Shown here: piece after piece, positions 36,901 through 44,491 of the stretch | How the letters are laid out: the number at the start of each line of letters is the position of its first letter | Position numbering within the stretch: position 1 is the first letter of the stretch | Assembly: GCA_017614505.1 (NCBI GenBank) | Contig: JAGABT010000017.1 | Location: forward strand, 1 to 64,000 | Length of the DNA: 64,000 nucleotides | Source of the DNA: Selenomonadaceae bacterium | GTDB taxonomy: Bacteria > Bacillota > Negativicutes > Selenomonadales > Selenomonadaceae | Direction of reading: 5' to 3' | Notes under the pieces: model-generated | What the model was told of the DNA's origin: nothing | The model's database searches: none | Seen by the model: the letters and a program-made list of their open reading frames with translations, nothing else | Translations under genes and position numbers: made by a program

Positions 36901-37386
36901 ATGCCGGTGAAGGTAGGTCAAAGCTACGTTTCGGAGGCGGCGCTGAGTTTCGCGCAGGCGTCTGCTGAGGAATACGACGGCGGAAATATTTTGAAGGATT
37001 TGGCGAAGAAATTTCCGAATCTGAAGTTCAGCGCGGGAACGGCGCCTTTTTCTGGCAGCGGCAAGGGCAACGTTGCGATCTCGCCGAAAATTCTGCGCGA
37101 AATGCAGGAAAATCCAGATAAGCGCGTAGAGTACGAGGCGCTTTTGTACGACGTGGCGAATTTGAACTGGAACAACAATCCGACGGTGAAAAGTTCCGGC
37201 GTGATTATCGACGCGGACGGCGGAATGAGCATGTGGAGCATTTCCAAGAGCGACGACGGTACTAAACGCGCGAAAAGTCCGCTCGACAGGAACAATAAAT
37301 CCTGGTGGCAGCAGATTCTTGACAGCCTCAGCGAAAGAAGACGCGCCGCCGCTGAAAAAACTTCGCGCGTTGATGTTTTAATCTAA
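36901..37386 (+). CDS. DUF6033-like protein of unknown function
   Basis: A 161-residue soluble protein without signal peptide or membrane segment. It contains FPNLKFSAGTAPFSGSGKGN, ISPKILREMQENP and GVIIDADGGMSMWSISK, a pattern I associate with the DUF6033 family. GGAGG lies 7 bases before the ATG. The C-terminal 40 residues are basic. It stands alone between sepF and mdh, and a dispersed repeat element starts 9 bases behind it. I cannot assign a function. Confidence 0.65.
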   Translation: MPVKVGQSYVSEAALSFAQASAEEYDGGNILKDLAKKFPNLKFSAGTAPFSGSGKGNVAISPKILREMQENPDKRVEYEALLYDVANLNWNNNPTVKSSGVIIDADGGMSMWSISKSDDGTKRAKSPLDRNNKSWWQQILDSLSERRRAAAEKTSRVDVLI

Positions 37387-37394
37387 AAATAAAT

Positions 37395-37573
37395 CAGCAT
37401 TTCTTTCTTGAAGAAAGAAACGCTGGCAACGAAATGTTTTTCAGCATTTCTTTCTCGAAAGAAACGCTGGCAAAGAAAGGGGGCCGCATAGGTCGCTTCC
37501 GGCGACCTGTGACGGCCCGCGCGCCGTCCATGGCGCGCTTCTTAAGCGTGTGCGTCCATGGGGCGCTTCTTTT
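37395..37573 (+). repeat. Dispersed intergenic repeat, copy 1
   Basis: This copy has two tandem versions of a CAGCATTTCTTT...AAAGAAACGCTGG hairpin module (37395-37426 and 37442-37470). A core follows that holds GGCCGCATAGGTCGC, GGCGACCTGTGACGGCCCGC, CCGTCCATGGCGCGC and CTTAAGCG...GCGTCCATGGGGCGC. Copies 2 and 3 are at 44050-44182 and (inverted) 63161-63350. All three sit just behind a gene end. The inverted arms could form terminator-like hairpins. No open reading frame is evident. Confidence 0.85.
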
Positions 37574-37587
37574 TGTTGTGTTGAAAA

Positions 37588-38538
37588 TTATTTCAGTGCG
37601 TCGCCGAGTTTGGAATTGGTCTCGCGAGCCGCCGCAACGCTTTCAGCGAATTTAGCTTTTTCGTCTTCGGAGAACTGAACTTCGACGATTTTTTCTACGC
37701 CGTCTTTGCCGAGAATGACAGGAACGCCAATGCACAGGTCGTCTTCGCCGTATTCGCCTTCGAGGTAGACGCAGCAGGGAATGAGTTTCTTAGCGTCGAG
37801 GGCAATGGCTTCGACGAGAGCCGCCGCCGCCGCGCCAGGAGCGTACCATGCGGAAGTTCCGAGCAGTTTCGTGAGCGTTGCGCCGCCGACTTTGGTATCT
37901 TCAACGACCTGCTGGATTTTTTCCGCGCTCAAAAGCTGGGTTACGGGAATGCCGCGATAAGTAGCAATGCTGACGAGCGGAACCATGGTCTTATCGCTGT
38001 GTCCGCCGACGACCATGCCGTCAATGTCAGTAGGAGTTGCGGGGTAACCGGCTTCGGTCAGAGCCTGCGCGAGGAAATAGCGGAAACGGCTGCTGTCGAG
38101 CATACCGCCCTGCCCGATTATGCGGTTTTTGGGCAGCTTGCTGTTTTTCAGCGCGAGGTAGGTCATGGCGTCCATAGGATTGGAAACGATAATGAAGATA
38201 GCGTCGGGCGAATATTCGAGGCAGGATTTCATGACGCCGCCGACAATGCCGGAATTGACGCCGATAAGGTCTTCGCGGCTCATACCAGGCTTGCGCGGAA
38301 TGCCGGAAGTGATAACGATAACCTGCGAGCCAGCGGTAGCCGCGTAGTTGTTCGTAACGCCGGTAACTTTCGTGTCGAAATTGAGCATGTGCGCGGTCTG
38401 CATGATGTCCATCGCCTTGCCCTCGGAAAGCCCTTCCTTGATGTCGATAAGAACGACTTCGCTGGCAAAAGCCTTTGTCGCCAGGACGTTCGCAACCGTC
38501 GCGCCAACATTACCCGCACCAACAACTGTAACTTTCAT
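37588..38538 (-). CDS. mdh: Malate dehydrogenase (LDH-like type)
   Basis: A 316-residue NAD-dependent enzyme that interconverts malate and oxaloacetate, useful in the reductive branch to succinate/propionate in anaerobes. It has the dinucleotide motif GAGNVG (7-12), D32 for the NAD ribose, substrate arginines R82 (in place of the LDH Gln) and R88 in IPRKPGMSRED, R151, and catalytic H180 in GGHSD (usually GGHGD). R82 supports malate over lactate as substrate. GGAGGAATG lies before the ATG. The gene is 36 bases downstream of rubredoxin on the same strand and probably in one operon with it. Confidence 0.92.
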   Translation of the reverse strand: MKVTVVGAGNVGATVANVLATKAFASEVVLIDIKEGLSEGKAMDIMQTAHMLNFDTKVTGVTNNYAATAGSQVIVITSGIPRKPGMSREDLIGVNSGIVGGVMKSCLEYSPDAIFIIVSNPMDAMTYLALKNSKLPKNRIIGQGGMLDSSRFRYFLAQALTEAGYPATPTDIDGMVVGGHSDKTMVPLVSIATYRGIPVTQLLSAEKIQQVVEDTKVGGATLTKLLGTSAWYAPGAAAAALVEAIALDAKKLIPCCVYLEGEYGEDDLCIGVPVILGKDGVEKIVEVQFSEDEKAKFAESVAAARETNSKLGDALK

Positions 38539-38574
38539 AAAAACATTCCTCCAATTTAAAAATTTGCGCCGAAA

Positions 38575-38733
38575 TTATTCCTCGGCAATAAAATCTTCCT
38601 TGCCGACGCCGCAGAGCGGGCAGACGAAATCTTCCGGCAGGTCTTCGAACTTCGTGCCAGGTTCAATCCCGTTATCGGGGTCGCCGGCTGTCTCGTCGTA
38701 CTCGTACCCGCAAACGTTGCAGACATATCTCAT
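38575..38733 (-). CDS. Rubredoxin
   Basis: A 52-residue electron-transfer protein with the two CxxC iron-binding motifs, CNVCGY (C5, C8) and CPLCGV (C38, C41), and the conserved YDE, GDPDNGI, [14 protein letters not shown] framework. Length and motif spacing are standard. AGGAGG lies 8 bases before the ATG at 38733. It probably heads the rubredoxin-mdh operon. Rubredoxins serve oxygen and peroxide detoxification or redox enzymes in anaerobes; the partner is unknown. Confidence 0.95.
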   Translation of the reverse strand: MRYVCNVCGYEYDETAGDPDNGIEPGTKFEDLPEDFVCPLCGVGKEDFIAEE

Positions 38734-38770
38734 TTTAAATTCCTCCTAAAAAATTTTATCGTGCAGGATA

Positions 38771-38798
38771 ATTTTAGCACGATTTTTGAATTTGTCGA
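38771..38798 (-). promoter_or_regulatory. Promoter of the rubredoxin-mdh operon
   Basis: On the minus strand TCGACA (38798-38793), a 16-base spacer and TAAAAT (38776-38771), preceded by TGC (extended -10), lie upstream of the rubredoxin ribosome site. Confidence 0.55.
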
Positions 38799-38814
38799 TA
38801 GGGAAATTTTTCCA

Positions 38815-38843
38815 TTGAAAAAATCTACGCGATATCATATAAT
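38815..38843 (+). promoter_or_regulatory. Promoter of the nucleotide-sugar operon
   Basis: TTGAAA (38815-38820), a 17-base spacer and a perfect TATAAT (38838-38843) stand 37 bases before the rfbF start. It diverges from the rubredoxin promoter. Confidence 0.75.
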
Positions 38844-38879
38844 CTGAGCGAAGTTTTTGTCAATCTGGGAGGGAAAATT

Positions 38880-39647
38880 TTGAAGGTAGTAATTCTGGCT
38901 GGCGGATTCGGCACGCGAATAAGCGAAGAGTCCCAGCTAATTCCTAAACCGATGATTGAAATTGGCGGCAAGCCGATTCTCTGGCACATAATGAAGGAGT
39001 ACGCGCACCACAGCTTCAACGAGTTCATAATCTGCGCGGGCTACAAACAGCACGTCATTAAGGAATATTTCGCCGACTACGTCCTGCACAACAGCGACGT
39101 GACTTTCGATTTTCGTGGAGAGACTCGAATCAAAGTTCATAATAATTTTTCCGAGGACTGGAAAGTTACCGTCGTCGACACCGGCTACAGCACGCTGACC
39201 GGCGGTCGCGTCAAAAAAATTCAGCCGTACATTGACGGCGATACTTTCCTGCTGACTTACGGCGACGGCGTTTCAGACGTGAATATTTCTGAGCTGGTGA
39301 AGTTCCACGAGTCTCACGGGAAAATCTGCACGATAACCGCTATCAAGCCGGAGAGCCGTTTCGGTTATCTCGACTTCGACGGCGATAAAGTTCTGGCGTT
39401 CCGCGAAAAAAGCAAGGAAGATGTGGGCTGGATTAATGGCGGCTACATGGTTCTGAACGCTGGCGTTTTTGATTTTATCGATGGTGATTTCATGTTCGAG
39501 CAGGAGCCTATGAAAAATCTGACGCGCGCCGGTGAAGTTATGGCGTACCGGCACGACGGCTTCTGGCAGTGCATGGATACTTTGCGCGACAAAATGCGGC
39601 TCGAAAAACTTTGGGACGACGGCGCGCCGTGGAAAACGTGGGAGTGA
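38880..39647 (+). CDS. rfbF: Glucose-1-phosphate cytidylyltransferase
   Basis: A 255-residue nucleotidyltransferase that makes CDP-glucose from CTP and glucose-1-phosphate, the entry to CDP-linked deoxy sugars. It has the signature LAGGFGTRISEESQLIPKPM, the active-site GDGVSD (usual for RfbF) and the WINGGYMV segment. Length fits the family. The start is TTG, with GGGAGGG 6 bases upstream. It opens a tight run of sugar genes, yet no CDP-glucose 4,6-dehydratase (RfbG) follows, so the CDP pathway may continue elsewhere. Confidence 0.88.
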   Translation: MKVVILAGGFGTRISEESQLIPKPMIEIGGKPILWHIMKEYAHHSFNEFIICAGYKQHVIKEYFADYVLHNSDVTFDFRGETRIKVHNNFSEDWKVTVVDTGYSTLTGGRVKKIQPYIDGDTFLLTYGDGVSDVNISELVKFHESHGKICTITAIKPESRFGYLDFDGDKVLAFREKSKEDVGWINGGYMVLNAGVFDFIDGDFMFEQEPMKNLTRAGEVMAYRHDGFWQCMDTLRDKMRLEKLWDDGAPWKTWE

Positions 39648-39651
39648 TTTT

Positions 39652-40746
39652 ATGATTAGCAAACAATTCGCGCTGGACTTGGAATACACGTTTAGCAGTT
39701 TGAGCGCCGCCGAGCGCGAGAAATTTTCCGGCAGCACGGTTTTAATCACGGGCGCCGCCGGCACCATGGGCTTTTATCTCACGCATTTTTTTTACAAATT
39801 CCGCGACGCGCTCAGGCTCAAAAAAGTTATCTGCCTCGATAACTTCATTCTCGGCAAGCCCGCCTGGATTGAAAATATTTCCGACGACCCGCACGTGACC
39901 TTCGACAAGTTCGACATAATCAGCGACAGCATTGAAAATATTCCCGCCGCCGCTGACGCGAATTTTGTTCTGCACATGGCGTCGATTGCTTCGCCGCCTT
40001 TTTACCGCAAATTTCCGATTGAGACGATTGACGCCAACGTTACCGGCTTGCGCAGGCTTTTCGATTTTTATCGCGTCAAAAATCTTCGTGGCTTCGTGTT
40101 TTTTTCGACCAGCGAAATTTACGGCGACCCGCCCGCTGACAAAGTTCCTACCGACGAAAATTATAACGGCAACGTCAGCTGCACCGGTCCGCGCGCCTGC
40201 TACGACGAGTCCAAGCGTTTCGGCGAAACTCTCTGCAAATATTTCGCGCAGGAATTTAATCTGCCAATCAGTGTCGTGCGCCTCTTCAACACCTACGGTC
40301 CTGGCATGAAAATCAATGACAAGCGCGTCGTTGCCGATTTCGCCAGCAACATTCTTCACGGCGAGGATATTACGATTCTTTCGAGCGGCGCGCCGACCAG
40401 AACTTTCTGCCATATCGCCGATTCTGCCTTCGGCTGCCTCAAAACTTTGCTCCACGGGCGCTACGATTTTTTCAACATTGGTATCGACAAGCCGGAAATT
40501 TCAATCACGCGGCTGGCTGAAATTTACCGCGACGCCGGCAGGGGAATTTTCAACTACGCCGGAAAAATCAACTACTCCGTGAGCGCCGACAAAGATTATC
40601 TCACCGACAATCCGCAGCGCCGCTGCCCGAACGTCGACAAAGCCAGAAAAATTCTCGGCTACAATCCAACGATTTACGTTGAGGAAGGCGTCGCGCGTTT
40701 CTTGAATTTCGTCAAGGAAAATCCGAAGGAGAATTTGCAATGGTAA
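39652..40746 (+). CDS. NAD-dependent sugar epimerase/dehydratase, UDP-glucuronate decarboxylase-like
   Basis: A 364-residue short-chain dehydrogenase of the extended type. It has ITGAAGTMG for NAD, STSEIYGDP, and GPRACYDESKR with the catalytic YxxxK. The GPRACYDExKR and RLFNTYGPGM patterns match UDP-xylose synthase (UXS), which decarboxylates UDP-glucuronate. The next gene makes UDP-glucuronate, supporting this call. ATG at 39652 lies 4 bases after the rfbF stop; a longer overlapping frame is rejected. Its end overlaps the next gene by 7 bases. Confidence 0.7.
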   Translation: MISKQFALDLEYTFSSLSAAEREKFSGSTVLITGAAGTMGFYLTHFFYKFRDALRLKKVICLDNFILGKPAWIENISDDPHVTFDKFDIISDSIENIPAAADANFVLHMASIASPPFYRKFPIETIDANVTGLRRLFDFYRVKNLRGFVFFSTSEIYGDPPADKVPTDENYNGNVSCTGPRACYDESKRFGETLCKYFAQEFNLPISVVRLFNTYGPGMKINDKRVVADFASNILHGEDITILSSGAPTRTFCHIADSAFGCLKTLLHGRYDFFNIGIDKPEISITRLAEIYRDAGRGIFNYAGKINYSVSADKDYLTDNPQRRCPNVDKARKILGYNPTIYVEEGVARFLNFVKENPKENLQW

Positions 40747-41981
40747 CAGTTTTCGGTTTAGGATTCGTAGGACTGACGACGGCGCTGGGCTTCGCGCATT
40801 TGGGCTACAAAGTTTACGGCGTCGACGTGGACGCTGAACGTAAAAAAATTCTTCGCGCGGGCAAACTGCCGTTCCTCGAACCGCACATGGATAAAGTGCT
40901 GGCTGAAAATCTCGGCAAAAATTTTTTCGTGACGGACGACGTGGCGGCGGCGGTTGCTGACAGCGAAATTATTTATTACTGCGTCGGGACGCCCTACGGC
41001 GCGGACGGCAGCGCTGATTTGAAATATTTGTTCGCGGCGGTTGATTCGACGATTGACGCCGTGGCTGACGATAAATTCCGCGTGCTCGTCACAAAGTCCA
41101 CAATTCCGCCTTCGACTACCGCTGAAAAAATTATTCCCTACGTCAGCGAAAAAACCGGCGGTTCAAAAAATTTCGCCGTCGCCAATAATCCTGAATTTCT
41201 GCGCGAAGGGCACTGCTGGGAAGATTTCCTCGGCGCTGACAGAATCGTCATTGGCTGCGACGACGAAAGAGCCCGCGCGATTCTCGTCAAACTTTATGCG
41301 CCGATGAACATTCCGATTAAGTGCGTTACGCCCTCGACCGGCGAATTTATCAAATATCTGTCGAACACGCTGCTGGCGACGCTGATTAGTTTTTCCAATG
41401 AAATGGCGCAGATTGCCGACACGATTGGCGGTATCGAAGTTGCCGAGGCGTTCAGAATTTTGCACATGGATAAGCGCTGGAACGGCTGTAACATGACGAG
41501 CTACGTTTATCCAGGTTGCGGCTATGGCGGTTACTGCCTGCCCAAGGACACCAACGCCATGTTCGCGCAGAGCAGGGCGAAAGGTTTTGAGCCGCAGATT
41601 CTCAAAAATGTTATCGCCACGAATGACAATCGTCCGAAAAATATCGCACGGCAAATCGTCAAAAATCTCGACAAAAATTCCACCGTCGGGATTCTCGGTT
41701 TGAGTTTCAAGCCGCTTTCTGACGACGTTCGTGATACACCCGCCCTGCACATTATTCGCGAAATTCTTGACGCCGGTTTCAAAAAAATCGTCGCTTACGA
41801 CCCCGCCGCTAATGAAGAGTTTGCCCGCCGTTATCCAGATTTGCCGGTTAAAATTTTGAACAGTGCGCGCGAAGTTTATGACGCGGCGAACGTGCTGGCG
41901 ATTGTGACGGCGTGGGATGAATTTCGCGGCGTGCCGAATTTTGGCGATAAGAAAATTGTTGACTGCCGGTACATGCTGTGA
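40740..41981 (+). CDS. UDP-glucose 6-dehydrogenase family protein
   Basis: A 413-residue enzyme of the UDP-glucose/GDP-mannose dehydrogenase family, which oxidises a nucleotide sugar at C6 in two steps with NAD. It has an N-terminal GLGFVGLTTA Rossmann motif, the STIPPST segment, the central EFIKYLSNTLLA helix, catalytic C266 in GYGGYCLPKDT, and the C-terminal domain with LSFKPLSDDVRDTP. UDP-glucose is the likely substrate given the UXS-like neighbour. It overlaps the preceding gene by 7 bases. Confidence 0.85.
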   Translation: MVTVFGLGFVGLTTALGFAHLGYKVYGVDVDAERKKILRAGKLPFLEPHMDKVLAENLGKNFFVTDDVAAAVADSEIIYYCVGTPYGADGSADLKYLFAAVDSTIDAVADDKFRVLVTKSTIPPSTTAEKIIPYVSEKTGGSKNFAVANNPEFLREGHCWEDFLGADRIVIGCDDERARAILVKLYAPMNIPIKCVTPSTGEFIKYLSNTLLATLISFSNEMAQIADTIGGIEVAEAFRILHMDKRWNGCNMTSYVYPGCGYGGYCLPKDTNAMFAQSRAKGFEPQILKNVIATNDNRPKNIARQIVKNLDKNSTVGILGLSFKPLSDDVRDTPALHIIREILDAGFKKIVAYDPAANEEFARRYPDLPVKILNSAREVYDAANVLAIVTAWDEFRGVPNFGDKKIVDCRYML

Positions 41982-41990
41982 GGGATTTTA

Positions 41991-42136
41991 ATGAAAACTG
42001 AAATTGCGATAATCGGCGCGAAATCGTCCTGCGCGAAGTTGAACGGTGCGGGATAATTTCCTGCGGGCGTTTCGGCGAATGGGACTATCTTTGGAGCGAC
42101 CAGAGTTTCATGAGCGGCTACAATTCCTTGAGGTGA
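41991..42136 (+). pseudogene. Remnant of an FAD-dependent (UDP-galactopyranose mutase/amine oxidase-like) gene
   Basis: After an ATG at 41991, codons for MKTEIAIIGA match the first strand and turn of an FAD-binding Rossmann fold. The frame then ends after 21 codons. In another frame, the next 110 bases encode VERCGIISCGRFGEWDYL and WSDQSFMSGY, then a stop. That resembles the C-terminal end of UDP-galactopyranose mutase-like or protoporphyrinogen-oxidase-like proteins (GRFGxWxY...). So about 95% of a gene of some 1.2-1.3 kb seems lost by one internal deletion. The flanking genes are intact and close, as expected for a former operon member. Confidence 0.65.
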
Positions 42137-42140
42137 TTTT

Positions 42141-43043
42141 ATGAAAATTTTAATGACTGGTATCACGGGCTTTATCGGGCATCATTTGGGCGAGCGTCTC
42201 GTCAATGACGGGCACGAAGTTGTTGCTATCGTTCGTCCGACTTCAAAAATCGACGAGCTCAGCGAAAATCTCCGCCGCAACGTCAAGTTTCACGTCTACG
42301 ACAGCGAAAATACCGTGCTGGACATCGTAACGGATTTGTGCGTGGAAGGCAACCGCCCAGACGTGGTTTATCACTTGGCGGCAAATTTTCTGAACGCGCA
42401 CCAGTTCGACGACATTAAATTTCTGATTCAGAGCAACATAACTTTCGGCACGGAACTCCTCGACGCAATGACGGCGAACAACGTTTTCAATTTCGTCAAC
42501 GTCGGCACAATGTACCAGCATTTCGAGGACGCCGAATACAGCCCCGTCAATCTCTACGCCGCGACCAAAGAATGTTTTGAGAGCATTATCCAGTTTTACG
42601 TTGAGGCGCGCGGCTTGCGCTGTATCGCGCTGCACCTGTTCGACACTTACGGCGCGGACGATAAGCGCGTTAAAATTTGGAGCCTGCTCAGGAAAATTGC
42701 TGAAACAGGCGAAACGCTGAAAATGTCGCCAGGCGGGCAGCTTCTGGACGTGGTTTACATTGACGACATTGTTGAGGCGTTTGTTTTAGCGGGCGAATAC
42801 CTTGCGGCGAATCGCTATGATTATTGCGGGACTTACGGCGTTTCTTCGCTTAATCCAATTCCTCTGCGCGAAGTCGTGAAAATTTTTGAGGAAGTTGCCG
42901 GCAAAAAACTTTCAATCGAGTGGGGCGGACGCCCGTACCGCCAGCGCGAAGTCATGGTGCCGTGGAAAAATTTTAAAACGCTGCCTGGCTGGGCGCCGAA
43001 AATAAATCTGCGCGACGGCATTGGAAAACTTCTGGGGGTATAG
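42141..43043 (+). CDS. NAD-dependent epimerase/reductase, CDP-dideoxyhexose reductase-like
   Basis: A 300-residue extended short-chain dehydrogenase. It has TGITGFIGHHL for NAD, YHLAA, and catalytic YxxxK in NLYAATKECFE. The phrases NFVNVGTMYQH and LHLFDTYGADD, and the VYIDDIVEAF region, resemble CDP-4-keto-dideoxyhexose reductases and epimerases (CDP-abequose/paratose synthase-like), which fits the rfbF gene in the same operon. The exact sugar is not predictable. It starts 4 bases after the FAD-gene remnant and runs close to the asparaginase gene. Confidence 0.65.
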   Translation: MKILMTGITGFIGHHLGERLVNDGHEVVAIVRPTSKIDELSENLRRNVKFHVYDSENTVLDIVTDLCVEGNRPDVVYHLAANFLNAHQFDDIKFLIQSNITFGTELLDAMTANNVFNFVNVGTMYQHFEDAEYSPVNLYAATKECFESIIQFYVEARGLRCIALHLFDTYGADDKRVKIWSLLRKIAETGETLKMSPGGQLLDVVYIDDIVEAFVLAGEYLAANRYDYCGTYGVSSLNPIPLREVVKIFEEVAGKKLSIEWGGRPYRQREVMVPWKNFKTLPGWAPKINLRDGIGKLLGV

Positions 43044-43045
43044 AA

Positions 43046-44041
43046 ATGAGCGAAATTGTTCTGCACTTTACGCGCGGCGCTCACGTCGAGAACATTCATC
43101 GCGGCGACGTGGCGGCCGTCAACTGCGCGGGCGAAATTGTTTATTCCGTCGGCAACGCTAAACTGCCAATGTTCTGGCGCAGTGCCGCTAAACCTTTTCA
43201 GGCGCTGCCCTTCGTCAGAAACGGCGGGCTCGAACGCTACAACATCACCGCCGAGGAACTGGCGCTTTTAGTTTCTTCGCACAGCGGCGAGCCAAATCAT
43301 GTGGCGCTGGTTCGCGGTATTCTCAAGAAACTCGGTCTCGACGAATCTGTTTTGGATTGCGGCGTCGTACGACCAATGAGCGGCAAGGCGTTCAAGGATT
43401 TAATCGCCGCCGGTGAAAAAGTTCTGCCCGTACACAATCCCTGCTCTGGCAAGCACTCCCAGATTATCGCGCTGGCTATGATGCTCGGCATTCCCTACGC
43501 TGGCTACACTCAGCCCGACCACGAAGCCCAGAAAATTATTTTCCAGCACGTTGCAATGGCGGCGAAAGTTCCAGAATCCGAACTCGAAATTGGTATCGAC
43601 GGCTGCGGCGTGCCAGTTTTCTATCTGCCGCTTTACAACATGGCGCTCGCCTACGCCCGCCTTTCCACGCCCAAACTCGGCGGCTGGAATGACTACGAAA
43701 CCGCCGCCACTAAAATCCGCGACGCTATGAGCGCTTACCCGCAAGTTCTCTCCGGCACCGGCAGAATCGACCTCGCCGTTTCCGAAATTACCGGCGGCAG
43801 AATCATCGCTAAGATTGGCGCCGACGCGGTTTACTGCCTCTGCGTCAAGGACGAAAATCTCGGCGTCACGTTCAAGATTGAGGACGGCAGTTATGCCGCC
43901 GTTACGCCCATGGTTATCGCCGTGCTCAAAAATCTCGACCTGCTAACTCACGACGAAGCCGACGCGCTCGATAAAAAATTCCCGCCAACGCTGAAAAATC
44001 ATCGCGGCGAGATTATTGGTACGATTGAGGCGGTATTTTAA
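43046..44041 (+). CDS. L-asparaginase (asparaginase II, Rhizobium-type)
   Basis: A 331-residue protein of the asparaginase II family that hydrolyses asparagine to aspartate and ammonia. It shows WRSAAKPFQALPFV, LLVSSHSGEPNHV, HNPCSGKHSQI and GIDGCGVPVF, the family's conserved blocks, including the SGKH motif. It has no signal peptide and is cytoplasmic. It starts directly behind the sugar operon (2 bases) and may be co-transcribed, with no obvious functional link. The dispersed repeat copy 2 begins 9 bases behind its stop. Confidence 0.85.
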   Translation: MSEIVLHFTRGAHVENIHRGDVAAVNCAGEIVYSVGNAKLPMFWRSAAKPFQALPFVRNGGLERYNITAEELALLVSSHSGEPNHVALVRGILKKLGLDESVLDCGVVRPMSGKAFKDLIAAGEKVLPVHNPCSGKHSQIIALAMMLGIPYAGYTQPDHEAQKIIFQHVAMAAKVPESELEIGIDGCGVPVFYLPLYNMALAYARLSTPKLGGWNDYETAATKIRDAMSAYPQVLSGTGRIDLAVSEITGGRIIAKIGADAVYCLCVKDENLGVTFKIEDGSYAAVTPMVIAVLKNLDLLTHDEADALDKKFPPTLKNHRGEIIGTIEAVF

Positions 44042-44049
44042 TTTTGTTT

Positions 44050-44182
44050 CAGCATTTCTTTTGAAAAAGAAACGCTGGCAAAGAAAACTGGGCCGCATAG
44101 GTCGCATCCGGCGACCTGTGACGGCCCGCGCGCCGTCCATGGCGCGCTTCTTAAGCGCGTGCGTCCATGTGGCGCCTCTTTT
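44050..44182 (+). repeat. Dispersed intergenic repeat, copy 2
   Basis: It has one CAGCATTTCTTTT...AAAGAAACGCTGG hairpin module and then the same core as copy 1: GGCCGCATAGGTCGC, GGCGACCTGTGACGGCCCGC, CCGTCCATGGCGCGC, CTTCTTAAGCGCGTGCGTCC. It ends in a T-rich tail. It lies between two convergent genes. Confidence 0.85.
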
Positions 44183-44188
44183 TCTTTT

Positions 44189-44491
44189 TTAGTCTATAAC
44201 TTCGATTAAAAAACTCACTGGTCTGAAACCGTCGTTGCAGGAAATCAGCGCGGATCTGGGATTTTTCATCCAGCCGTCGTACAAATTTTCTGCGCCGTAA
44301 GCCAGCGCCATCACAAATGGCGACATGCTCTCCCACGCGCTTTCGCACAAGCCGTCAGGTTTCTTCCAGCCGTCCGCAATAAAAGTTTGCCCTTCAGTCA
44401 TATCGCACGGATTTTCCAGCGGATTTTCGTAGCGGTCAATCAAATCCTGGTGGCAGACTTTCCGCGCGACGGTTATTTTTATTTTCCGCAT
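44189..44491 (-). CDS. TIGR04076 family protein
   Basis: A 100-residue protein that fits the TIGR04076 family: KIKITVARKVCHQDL at the start, GQTFIADGW, CESAWESMSPFVMALAYG and ISCNDGFRPVSF. The family is common in anaerobes and has no known biochemical role. The start codon lies immediately next to the purA stop, so the gene is probably translated from the purA transcript. Confidence 0.75.
   Translation of the reverse strand: MRKIKITVARKVCHQDLIDRYENPLENPCDMTEGQTFIADGWKKPDGLCESAWESMSPFVMALAYGAENLYDGWMKNPRSALISCNDGFRPVSFLIEVID

Noticed and set aside
37395..37573. Insertion sequence at the dispersed repeats
   Set aside because: No transposase-like frame and no target duplication could be seen; the elements are under 200 bp.
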